NCBI GenBank assembly: GCA_037951165.1
Contig: JBBDHG010000165.1
Coordinates: 271,501-335,500 of the forward strand
DNA from: Lophius americanus
Lineage: Eukaryota > Chordata > Actinopteri > Lophiiformes > Lophiidae
Length of the DNA stretch: 64,000 nucleotides
Reading direction: 5' to 3'
The notes below the pieces were generated by a model. It was not told the DNA's origin, searched no databases, and saw only the letters and a program-made list of their open reading frames with translations. Below, piece after piece: positions 25,888-38,118 of the stretch (the stretch's first letter is position 1; each line of letters begins with the position of its first letter). The translations under genes and the position numbers were made by a program.

Positions 25888-28246
25888 GTGCGTGTGCGTG
25901 TGTGTGTACCGATATGGCAGATCTTTCCATATTTCTGACTCTGGAGCTTCTTTTTTCCAGGCATCAGTACCGGTTGATGTCCAGCAGTCTTGAGGAGCTG
26001 CAGAGTGGATCCTTACAAAAGGTTTGTGTCCAGGTGTTTGGTGTCCAGGTGTTTGGTGTCCAGGTGTTTGATGTCCAGGTGTTTGGTGTCCAGGTGTTTG
26101 GTGTCCAGGTGTTTGGTGTGCAGGTGTTTGGTGTCCAGGTGTTTGGTGTCCAGGTGTTTGATGTCCAGGTGTTTGGTGTGCAGGTGTTTGGTGTCCAGGT
26201 GTTTGGTGTGCAGGTGTTTGGTGTCCAGGTGTTTGGTGTTCAGGTGTTTCGTGTTCATGTGTTTGGTGTCGAGGTGTTTAGTGTTTGGTGTCCAGGTGTT
26301 TGGTGTTCAGGTGTTTGGTCTTCAGATGTTTGGTGTTCAGGTGTTCAGGTGTTTGGTGTCCAGGTGTTTGGTGTCCGGGTGTTTGGTGTCCTGGTGTCCA
26401 GGTGTTTGGTGTCCTGGTGTCCAGGTGTTTGGTGTCCTGGTGTCCAGGTGTTTGGTGTCCGGGTGTTTGGTGTCCTGGTGTCCAGGTGTTTGGTGTCCTG
26501 GTGTCCAGGTGTTTGGTGTCCTGGTGTTCAGGTGTTTGGTGTCCTGGTGTCCAGGTGTTTGGTGTCCTGGTGTTCAGGTGTTTGGTGTCCTGGTGTCCAG
26601 GTGTTTGGTGTCCTGGTGTTCAGGTGTTTGGTTGGCTCCTCACACACTAACTTTAACCTCTCTTAATAAACCCTGACTCTCTTAATGTGGGCGTGTGACT
26701 GATGCTAACCCGCTAACTCTGGTTCTGTCTGTCGCTGTTCTCTCCTCTGTCGGCTTCAGGCTCTAGAGACCCGGCCGGTTGTAACTGGATCAGTCGTAGG
26801 GCCCGAGGTACTGACCCGCTGCATGGCTCCACACAACCTAACCCACACTGTAAAAACCCACAACATACTTCTGTGGGTTTTTACTACATGCTAGTTTATC
26901 AAAATGGATAGAAACAAATTAGAAATAACTTCTTCTGTCTGTGAATTCACATTAAACAATTAAACAAGGACATTGTACAAGAGTTGTTTGTCGGAGTGGT
27001 TCCCGAACCTCTTCATGTCAGTAGTTCCCAAACCTCTTCATGTCAGTAGTTCCCAAACCTCTTCATGTCAGTAGTTCCCAAACCTCTTCACGTCAGTAGT
27101 TCCCAAACCTCTTCACGTCAGTAGTTCCCAAACCTCTTCATGTCAGTAGTTCCCAAACCTCTTCACGTCAGTAGTTCCCAAACCTCTTCATGTCAGTAGT
27201 TCCCAAACTTCTTCATGTCAGTAGTTCCCAAATCCTTTCATGTTTAATGCCAATTTCAACTTCTTCACGCTCTGTGTCAGTGGTTCCCAAACTTCTATAT
27301 CTTACAGGATATAAACACGTTATGTTTGAATAAATAATTATGATGCATTAAACGATACATCTGGTTCTTTCAAGTGTTCTGGTTCCTCAGCTGGAGCTCT
27401 GTGATGTCACACAGAGGTGATGTCACTCAGAGATGAGGTCACACAGAGGTGATGTCACACAGAGGTGATGTCACACAGAGGTGATGTCACACAGAGATGA
27501 GGTCACTCAGAGGTGATGTCACACAGAGGTGATGTCACTCAGAGGTGATGTCACACAGAGGGGATGTCACTCAGAGGTGATGTCACACAGAGGTGATGTC
27601 ACAGAGAGATGAGGTCACTCAGAGGTGATGTCACACAGAGGTGATGTCACTCAGAGGTGAGGTCACTCGTAGGTGAGGTCACTCGGAGGTGATGTCACTC
27701 AGAGGTGATGTCACTCAGAGGTGATGTCACACAGAGGTGATGTCACACAAAGGTGATGTCACACGGAGGTGATGACCCACAGAGTTGATGTCACACAGAG
27801 GTGATGTCACACAGAGGTGATGTCACACAGAGGTGATGTCAATCAGAGGTGATGTCACTCAGAGGTGATGTCACACAGAGGTGATGTCACACAGAGGTGA
27901 TGTCACTCAGAGGTGATGTCACACAGAGGTGATGTCACTCAGAGTTGATGTCACACAGAGGTGATGTCAGTCTAAACTGACAGGAAGTAAGGAAACGATG
28001 TGTTGTACACCTGAAAGTTAAAGTTTAGTTTAGAAGAATTCTACCGCTAGTACACGTGATAAAACTTCTGTACTTGTAAGGGAACATTCAGCTGTTAGTA
28101 AATAACCGACCTGGGAAGACCATAACTGAACAATCGTAAAGGGGCGTAGCCCCCGTTCTCCTGTCCTCGCCGACCTTTTGTTCCCGACCTGAGACGCAAA
28201 GTTCAGGGCTGAGAGAATGAAACAACAGCATGTTTCCTGTGTGGTG

Positions 28247-28298
<52 letters not shown>

Positions 28299-29852
28299 AA
28301 GGGCCTACCTGAAGTGGCTGTCAGAATCGCTCGCCATCATGGCTGCCTGCCAGCCGTTTCTCTGCGCTGGCCTTTCTCCTCTCTTTCCTCTGGAGCGCAG
28401 CGACCCCCCATGCCTGGTAGATGTTTGCCCCCCAGACGACACGGTGTTACGTAACAGATCATGACTCCTGTTACAGGCCTGCATCAACAGCCATCAGCCA
28501 TAACATTAAGAACGCCTGCCTGGTCCCTCCACACGGCTCTGGTTCCTCTAACAGAACCGGCTTTGACTCAGAGCGGTCGTCCTTCAACTGGGGGACCGGG
28601 GTTCGAGTCAAGCTCCTGACGAAACATGCCTTGGGTCCCCGAGCAAGACCCTGAACCCTCAGAACCTCAAAAGGTTCCCTCTTAGTAAGGAGTTGGGTTT
28701 TTGAAACCGCTGAAAAGGGAGGAAGAAAATTCTCGGAGCAAAATTGAGAAAAAACCCGTTAGACCGATAAGAAATGAACCGATCCAGAGTCGGTGTGTCG
28801 ATGTAGAGGAGATGTGAAGTTCTACTAGAGACAAACCCCTGAGTCTTAATGTGTCCAAGCTGTGAGTCTGACAAACGATCAGAACCAGAAAGAAAAAGTA
28901 CGAATGAACTGATGAGTTTTATTGTTTCCTGTTCTGAAGAACCCACCCATCGAACTCAGCAAGTACCGGACTCTGCCGGGGAAACTGAGAAGAAAGAAGC
29001 ATCCTGAGGCCGAGCTGAACGGAGACGGAGACGGAGACGGAGATTATCTATCTCCTGTCCAGAACAACCAGGACCACCACCTCAGTGAGTTCCTTCATCA
29101 CTCATCTACCTCACCTGTATTAAGGTCACATGATCATACTCTGGGCCTGTAAGAGAGGAGGGACACTGGACCTCCTGAAAGAACCGTTAGTACCAAAGAG
29201 TTATCTATCTATCTATCTATTTATCTATTTATTCATTCATTTATTTCTGCCCCGGAAAAGTCGGCGATATTGTTGAGTTTTCATCGCCTTCTGGTTAACG
29301 CGATAACTCAAAAACGGTTTCATGGATGATTTTAATTTTTTATAACTACACAGATCTCAGTGTGAGGAAGAACTGGAGTGAGTTTGGGGAAAGATGGTTG
29401 TATGTTTCGGACAGTAGGGGGAGCTTTATCTCCAAAACGTTTGGGACCATAATTTATCCACTGTTGGTGGGATTTAGTCCAGATTTGATCAGACGGATCG
29501 ACTTTATCTCGTATATTTCATATTTTACTCAATCAGCTTTCTTTCTATGATAAATCTATGATAAACACTTAACGTCACATCACTTTGAGTTCAAACGGGG
29601 GGGGGGGTTGTACAGAGAAGGAGATTCGGGGAAACAACCCTGCTGTGATGACATCATAGTCAGCCTATGATGTCATCACAATGATTCACAGCTTTCACAA
29701 CTACTGAATTATGTCTAAATACTTATTTTTCCCTAGTAACTTCAGTGCGTGTGAAGTCTTCCTCCGGATGACGGAATTCAAAACATGACCTCAGAACCTA
29801 TTTAGACAAAATCTACTTAAATAAACTCACACCACACCCTCACGCATCATGT

Positions 29853-29941
<89 letters not shown>

Positions 29942-30521
29942 CTTAATGTTGTTTTAAAAACCTCAATAATCTCTCACTGTGTTTGGACTAACTTTGCTCT
30001 GACTGCTTCCTTCTGTCTGTCCTTCCTCCTTCTCTCCTCCTCCTCTCTGCTTCGCTGTCTTGACTTCTCCTTTGCGTTCTGGCTGCAGTCCGCTGCAGGA
30101 GTGCCAGCGCTCCAGCTTTAGGTACCGTATGCTCACACAAAAATCACCTCTGGGAACTCTGAGTCATTCTATCGCTATTGTTGCCCGCAAAGTATTCAAA
30201 CTCCCCCCCCCCCCCCCCCCCGCACACCAAAGCAAAGGAGGTTCCTGCAGATTCCTCCAATAATGTCTGAGTTACTGCCAGCCTCTAAATCTACCGTCAC
30301 CTCGGACAAACTCTCTGAGAACCTCTCCAATGCTCTGTAGACGCTCGTCTCCTGCGCCTTCCACTTCAGCGTCTCTGCTCAGCCCACTGAGTCCCCAACT
30401 CCAACCCCAAAGAAACATCGAAGGAAGCAAGGCAGCAATAGCCTCATTGTGACGTCACTACTCCAAAGGCTTATTATTTAAAGAGAGTATGTCATTTATT
30501 TAAAAAGAGAGAGAGAGAGAG

Positions 30522-30557
<36 letters not shown>

Positions 30558-33500
30558 TAGGGCGGAACATGTGGGAATAGATGCGTTGAAGAAGATGAAG
30601 AACGGAAAGGCAGTTGGTCCAGAGGACATCCCGGTGTAATAAACAGGCAAACACAAACAAACATTCAGGAGTGTGATCTTCCTCCCATCAGCCTCCACAG
30701 ATGAAGGCTGTGAGAGGAAGAGGCCTCCAGGCTTAAAGATGTGTGCGCTTCAGCTAGCTTAAACATGTAAAACAAACAAACAGGGATGTTATCTGATCAT
30801 CCTGGCGCTCGCCCTGCCTCACTGGTATGCTCTCGGCGTCCGTCAGGGCGTCGCCGTGAAGGAGCTGACTCCTGTTGAGTCAAGAGATTCGGCTTTTCCA
30901 CTAAATCGAAGACGAGCACCACCTGAGTTTTACTCGTCAGGCAGGGAAGACTCTCCTCAGCCTCTGGTCAGGGCGGGAAATCAAGAAAGACAGAAGGGCG
31001 TGGGACGACCTCATTCCTCTTTACGTCATCCTGTTGGCGGGTCGACGAGCTTCAAGGCGAAACAAGAGCCGCCGTTTCTCCGTAACCATGGAAACAAACA
31101 CAGTCAACTGTGAACTGAGTTCCTGCCCCACTTTTCTCCCGCCTGAGGCTCCAGCGTTTGTTGTTGACTTCACTTCATATGTAAATAATGTTTACTCTGG
31201 AGGATGAGACGCGTTGACTAAAACTTGCTTCTGCTCTCTTTTGCCTCCTTTCTCCTTCCTCCCTTCACTAACCTCCTCTGCCTCAGGATCTCCTGGAAAA
31301 CATGACCTCTGTGACGTCGGTGGGTATCGCACCTCGACCCCAGTGTCTCCCAAAGTCCCGATCTGAGATTCAGACGCACGACTGACACATCCAGCCTGTA
31401 CAACGTGTTTAAACTTCAGATTATTTATGACAGTCGAATCATTTAACAATCAAGGGTGTCACAAATGTTGGACCTCATTCTGTCTTTGACGGTGAACCAA
31501 ACTGTCTGACATTCCTTTACCTGCGGAGAGTTCAGGTGTTACAGGTGTTACTGAGTTCTACCTACCTAACTACCTACTTATCTACCTACTTAACTATCTA
31601 CTTAACTACCTACTTAACTACCAACCCACCTACATACCTACTTAACTACCTACTTAACTACCTACTTAACTACCAACCCACCTACATACTAAACCTACTA
31701 ACTAACCACCCACCTACCTACTTAACTACCTACTTAACTACCTACCTACTTAACTACCTACTTAACTACCTACTTAACTACCTACCTACTTAACTACCTA
31801 CTTAACTACCAACCCACCTACATACCTACTTAACTACCTACTTAACTACCTACTTAACTACCAACCCACCTACATACTAAACCTACTAACTAACCACCCA
31901 CCTACCTACCTACTTAACTACCTACTTAACTACCTACCTACTTAACTACCTACTTAACTACCTACTTAACTACCTACCTACTTAACTACCTACTTAACTA
32001 CCAACCCACCTACATACTAAACCTAGTAACTAACCACCCACCTACCTACTTAACTACCCACCTACCTACTTAACTACCTACTTAACTACCTACTTAACTA
32101 CCTACTTAACTACCAACCCACCTACATACTAAACCTACTAACTAACCACCCACCTACATACCTACTTAACTACCTACTTAACTACCCACCTACCTACTTA
32201 ACTACCTACTTAACTACCTACTTACCTACCTACTTAACTACCTACTTAACTACCTACTTAACTACCTACTTAACTACCTACCTACCTACTTAACTACCTA
32301 CTTAACTACCTACCTACTTAACTACCTACTTAACTACCTACCTACCTACTTAACTACCTACTTAACTACCTACTTAACTACCTACTTAACTACCTACTTA
32401 ACTACCTACTTAACTACCTACCTACCTACTTAACTACCTACTTAACTACCTACTTAACTACCAACCCACCTACATACTAAACCTAGTAACTAAACACCCA
32501 CCTACCTACCTACTTAACTACCTACTTAACTACCTACTTAACTACCAACCCACCTACATACTAAACCTACTAACTAACCACCCACCTACATACCTACTTA
32601 ACTACCTACTTAACTACCCACCTACCTACTTAACTACCTACTTAACTACCTACTTACCTACCTACCTACCTACTTAACTACCTAACTAACTACCTACTTA
32701 ACTACCTACTTAACTACCTACTTAACTACCTACTTAACTACAAACCCACCTACATACTAAACCTACTAACTAACCACCCACCTACATACCTACTTAACTA
32801 CCTACTTAACTACCTACCTACTTAACTACCTACTTAACTACCAACCCACCTACATACTAAACCTACTAACTAACCACCCACCTACATACCTACTTAACTA
32901 CCTACTTAACTACCTACCTACTTAACTACCTACTTAACTACCAACCCACCTACATACTAAACCTACTAACTAACCACCCACCTACATACCTACTTAACTA
33001 CCTACTTAACTACCCACCTACCTACTTAACTACCTACTTAACTACCTACTTACCTACCTACCTACCTACTTAACTACCTACTTAACTACCTACTTAACTA
33101 CCTACCTACTTAACTACCTACTTAACTACCTACTTAACTACCTACTTAACTACCTACCTACCTACTTAACGGCCTACTTAACTACCTACCTACCTACTTA
33201 ACTACCTACTTAACTACCTACTTAACTACCTACTTAACTACCTACCTACCTACTTAACTACCTACTTAACTACCTACTTAACTACCTACTTAACTACCTA
33301 CCTACCTAACTACCTACTTAACTACCTACTTAACTACCTACTTAACTACCTACTTAACTACCTACCTACCTACCTACTTAACTACCTACTTAACTACCTA
33401 CTTAACTACCTACTTAACTACCTACCTACCTACCTAACTACCTACTTAACTACCTACTTAACTACCTACTTAACTACCTACTTAACTACCTACTTAACTA

Positions 33501-36500
33501 CCTACCTACCTACCTACTTAACTACCTACTTAACTACCTACTTAACTACCTACTTAACTACCTACTTAACTACCTACTTAACTACCTACTTAACTACCTA
33601 CTTAACTACCTACTTAACTACCTACTTAACTACCTAACTACTGACATATAAAACCAACTACTAGTTTAAATCAAATAAAACAAATAAGTAAAAATCTAAG
33701 AAAGATAAATCGATGAATAAAATAGAATCCTTTCATAAATCCTTTAAAATAATCTGGTTCTGTTATTTAGCGTTGGACACTTAGTAACCGGACTGACCCT
33801 GTTTTTGATTGACAGGGCGACCGGAGCAGCTGGAGTGCGTCCTCTCTGATCCCTCCCCTCTGTCCTCTGGCGTTGACTCTGGACAGCAGTCGCCCGTCTC
33901 TCCGGAAAACAGGAAGTCCCACAGAGGCATCAAGAAACTCTGGGGGAAGTAAGTTCTAAAGAGTTCCATCCTTAAATATGACAATCACAGATCATCCGTA
34001 ACATTAGGACCACCCACAGGTGACGTTCAAACCAGCCTGTGGGTGGTCCTAACGTTACGGATGATCTGTGATGTTACAACGATGAAGAAATGATCTCGTC
34101 TTCCCCGAACGCTCCAAATATGCCAGTGAGATCCAGCAGCACCATCTGGACCCTCCAGGCGTTTGTCAGACATGACGTGAGAAAAGAACCTCAGAATCAA
34201 GCGTCCCTATCAGACGTTGACCAAACTGATAGACGACCGGGTCAGAACATCTGCAGAACTGTCAGGTGTTCCTGGGCCACGTCGGTTAGAACCTCTCAAA
34301 GCTGGTGACCTGACTATTGGGCCTGACGGTGGACCTTCAGACCCAGACTGAACCCAGGAGAAACACTCCTCACACTCATCAGCGCTCTGGTTTGTCCCCA
34401 GGATCCGCCGCAGCCAGTCAGGCAGTCCCGCCCAGGGTCACGACCCCGAGCTGGGCGAGTTCAAGAGGGGAGGCTTCAGAGCGACAGCTGGGCCCAGACT
34501 GGCCCGTTCAGGGAACGCGAGGTACGAAACGCCGCTATGTGCTAAAGGGCAAGGGGCCAAGGACGCAGCCCTGGGGGACGCCACAGGTCAAAATGGCTAC
34601 CGAGGAGGGAAATCTGTGGGTGTCCCTCTGGGCTCCATCCTCGGCCCCTTACCCTTTAGCACATTCCTGCTGCCACTGGGTGGGATTATAAAGGGGTTCA
34701 TAAAACACGTTTGATCTCGTCTTCACCTCAGAGACATGAAGATTCCTTTTTCAAAGTGGAGCTCAGAGCAGGTGTGTGATTGGCTGGAGGACATTGGACT
34801 CGGTCAGTACGGCGTCCTCGCTCGCCAGTGGGTCACCGGGGGTCAGACTCTACTGTCAGCCACCTCGCATGACCTTGAGAGGGTACGCACACACACACAC
34901 ACGCACATCTACACAGACACACACTCATCTACGCACACACACACAAACACACACACACACATCTACACAAACACACACATTCCTACACACACTCACACCT
35001 ACACACACAGATACAAACACACACTCCTACACACACACACACCAACTAACACACAGACACACGCACACACACACAGTAACACACATACACACATCTACAC
35101 ACACAGATACAAACACACACACCTACACACACACACCTACTAACACACAGGCACACACCTACACAGACACACACTCACACACAGTAACACACACACACCT
35201 ACACAAACACACACACACATCTACACACACACTCACACACACACACATCTACTCACACACACACACACATCTACTCACACACACACACACACACACACAT
35301 GGTGATGGATTACTCCTCCCTCCAGGCTGTCAGTTGTTTTCGGCTCGTTGTCGCCGTCTGTCAGTCGCTTCGGCGTTTAGCGACGCCCGTCTCTGCTGCT
35401 CAGCCTCGATCCCGCTGTCACCCGGTCCACCTGGTTCCGTCTCAGGTGGACCTCCTGTGTCACCGGTGAGGTTCGAGTGACCGTGAGAAGATGACGTCAT
35501 CTCTGCTTCTGTGCGTCTGCAGGAACTGGCGATGAAGAATCCGCTCCACAGGAAGAAGCTCCACTTGGCCATCAAGACCGGCAGCACCAAGCTGGCTGAG
35601 AAGTCTTCAGAGCTGGACTTCATCTGGGTCACCCGTACGTACCGACGGCACACTCCGAAACAAAGCCCGTGATTCTTCCGCGGGTCAGAACCCTGATCAT
35701 TTATGTCCTACAGGTTGGCTGGACGACATCGGTCTTCCTCAGTACAAAGACCAGTTCAACGAGGGACGAGTGGACGGGCAGATGCTGCAGTACCTCACCG
35801 TGGTGAGTTCAAGGACCTCACGTAGGGTCAACCGCTAAGAGACGCTCTGCTCCAAAGTTAACGCAGGATTCACGGGTCATAAATAAACAGGAAGTGTTTT
35901 ATTTCACCTCTTCAGGATTTAAACCTTCGACAAAACAACCTACAAACCTCTTCTTCCCTCCTCTTCCTCCCTAGAACGACCTGTTGTTCCTCAAAGTCAC
36001 CAGCCAGCTGCATCACCTCAGCATCAAGTGCGCCATTCATGTTCTCCACGTCAACAGGTTCCGCCCAAACTGCCTCAAACGCCGGCCCAGCAGCGAGGTG
36101 AGGGGGCGTGGCCAGATCCACCATAATAAACGCTGAGGCGTCGCTTTAGCAGCGGCAAAAAACCTTTTGATCATTCATTAATATCCTTGATGGCTCCGTA
36201 ACTTTAACTTCCTTATCCTTTATTATTCAGTCCTGATATTTCTGTTGTTTTAAAATCATTTTGACATTTTCCTCCTTTGATCTTTTTGTTTCTTAAATAC
36301 TAAAAGTAAAACTCTTGGCTCGACAAACTTCATTTAACTTCATAACTTTAGTTTCAGCAGGTCAGAATAAATACACAACGCCGATCAGCCTCCTCAGTTC
36401 CACTGAGCATATTAATAGCGGGGTCTTTGACAGCGGCGGGTGGGAGAGGTCCATTCGGAGCGGTTCTGATGGTACAGCTACAGGAAGGAAGGACCGGCGA

Positions 36501-37239
36501 TGGCGCCGGATACTCGTCACTTAAAGAAGCGTTTTTGTTCGTAGCATGACGTCAGTTTCTGTAAAAAGACACATGTTCCTCCAACAAACCCCCCGACGCC
36601 ATCTTTGTCCGTGTGGTCGGCGTTCCAGGGTCCGCTCGCTCCCAGTGAGGTGGTCCAGTGGTCCAACCACAGAGTCATGGAGTGGCTGCGATCGGTGGAT
36701 CTGGCGGAGTACGCACCGAACCTGAGGGGCAGCGGCGTTCACGGGGGGCTCGTAGTGAGTACTCTGGATCACGCGGTCCGGCGGGACAAAACAAAAAAAC
36801 AAAAAAAAGCGGGAAACGTCCAGCAGCTGTTCTTCCTGTCACAGATGCTGGAGCCGCGGTTCAACGCCGACACCCTCGCCATGCTGCTGAACATCCCGCC
36901 GCAGAAGACGCTGCTGAGACGTCACCTAACCACCAACTTCCACAGCCTGGTGGGACCACAAGCTACGCAGGAGAAGAGGGACTACACCGAGGCGGCGGGA
37001 TACGCCCCTCTGAACATCACGTCTAAAGTCAAGGTAGACACACACACACAGGCAGACACACACACTCACACACACACACACACACAGGCAGACACACACA
37101 CTCACACACACACACACACACAGGCAGACACACACACTCACACACACACACACACACAGGCAGACACACACACTCACACACACACACACACACAGGCAGA
37201 CACACACACTCACACACACGCAGACACACACACAGGCAG

Positions 37240-37270
<31 letters not shown>

Positions 37271-38075
37271 CAGACACACACACTCACACACACACACACA
37301 CAGGCAGACACACACACTCACACACACACACACACAGGCAGACACACACACACGCACACACACACACACACACAGGCAGACACACACACACACACACAGG
37401 CAGACACACACACTCACACACACACACACACAGGCAGACACACACACACACACACAGGCAGACACACACACTCACACACACACACACACAGGCAGACACA
37501 CACTCACACACACACACACACACACACGCAGACACACACACAGGCAGACACACACACACACACACACACACAGGCAGACACACACACACACACACACGCC
37601 TCACTTCCTGTCTGTGTGAGAGAGCCCACCTTAAGCTCTGTCAGCTCACTTTAAGCTGCGAGCCCCTCGGCGCCTCTCTGCTCCTCATGGCGGCTTTAAG
37701 AGGAAACCATCCTCTGCAGCTTCTTCTCTAAGACCCTCTGAGCTCCGCTGCAGGATCATGGAGACTAATCCTCCACTCCTGCCGACCCCCCCGTGACCCC
37801 GCAGGTTTTAACCTGAGCGCTAAATATTCCCAGCCATGTTTTTATTGTGGACAAATATAAGCTTAGCAGACCGTGAAGCAGGTACGCTCAGCCATTCCTC
37901 TGAGGTGTGACATCATCGAGTCTTTTGTCATGATGTCACCGTCAGTCAGTCAGCAGGAGGAAGAGGAGGAGGAGGAGGAGGAGGCTTAAAGAACACATTC
38001 CTGTAAGCTGCTGTCTGTCTGCTGTCACTTCTGTCTCACCTCCTAATCATGGATTCCAGAAAACACTGAGCACTT

Positions 38076-38118
<43 letters not shown>

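Noticed and set aside
25830..26666. 278-codon ORF as a separate repeat protein (GVQVF repeats)
   Set aside because: It is a ppfibp2 exon running into an intronic 15-bp array. I kept it only as a possible intron-retention product.
26998..27236. CRISPR-like regular array (also 27408-27968 and 49986-50540)
   Set aside because: No unique spacers between repeats; these are simple tandem minisatellites in vertebrate introns.
31287..31319. Possible 33-nt exon (cctcag / TCG|gtgggt) between ppfibp2 exons at 30089 and 33816
   Set aside because: It keeps frame (phase 1/1), but the peptide GSPGKHDLCDVG matches nothing I know in liprins and the donor is weak. Not supported enough to list.
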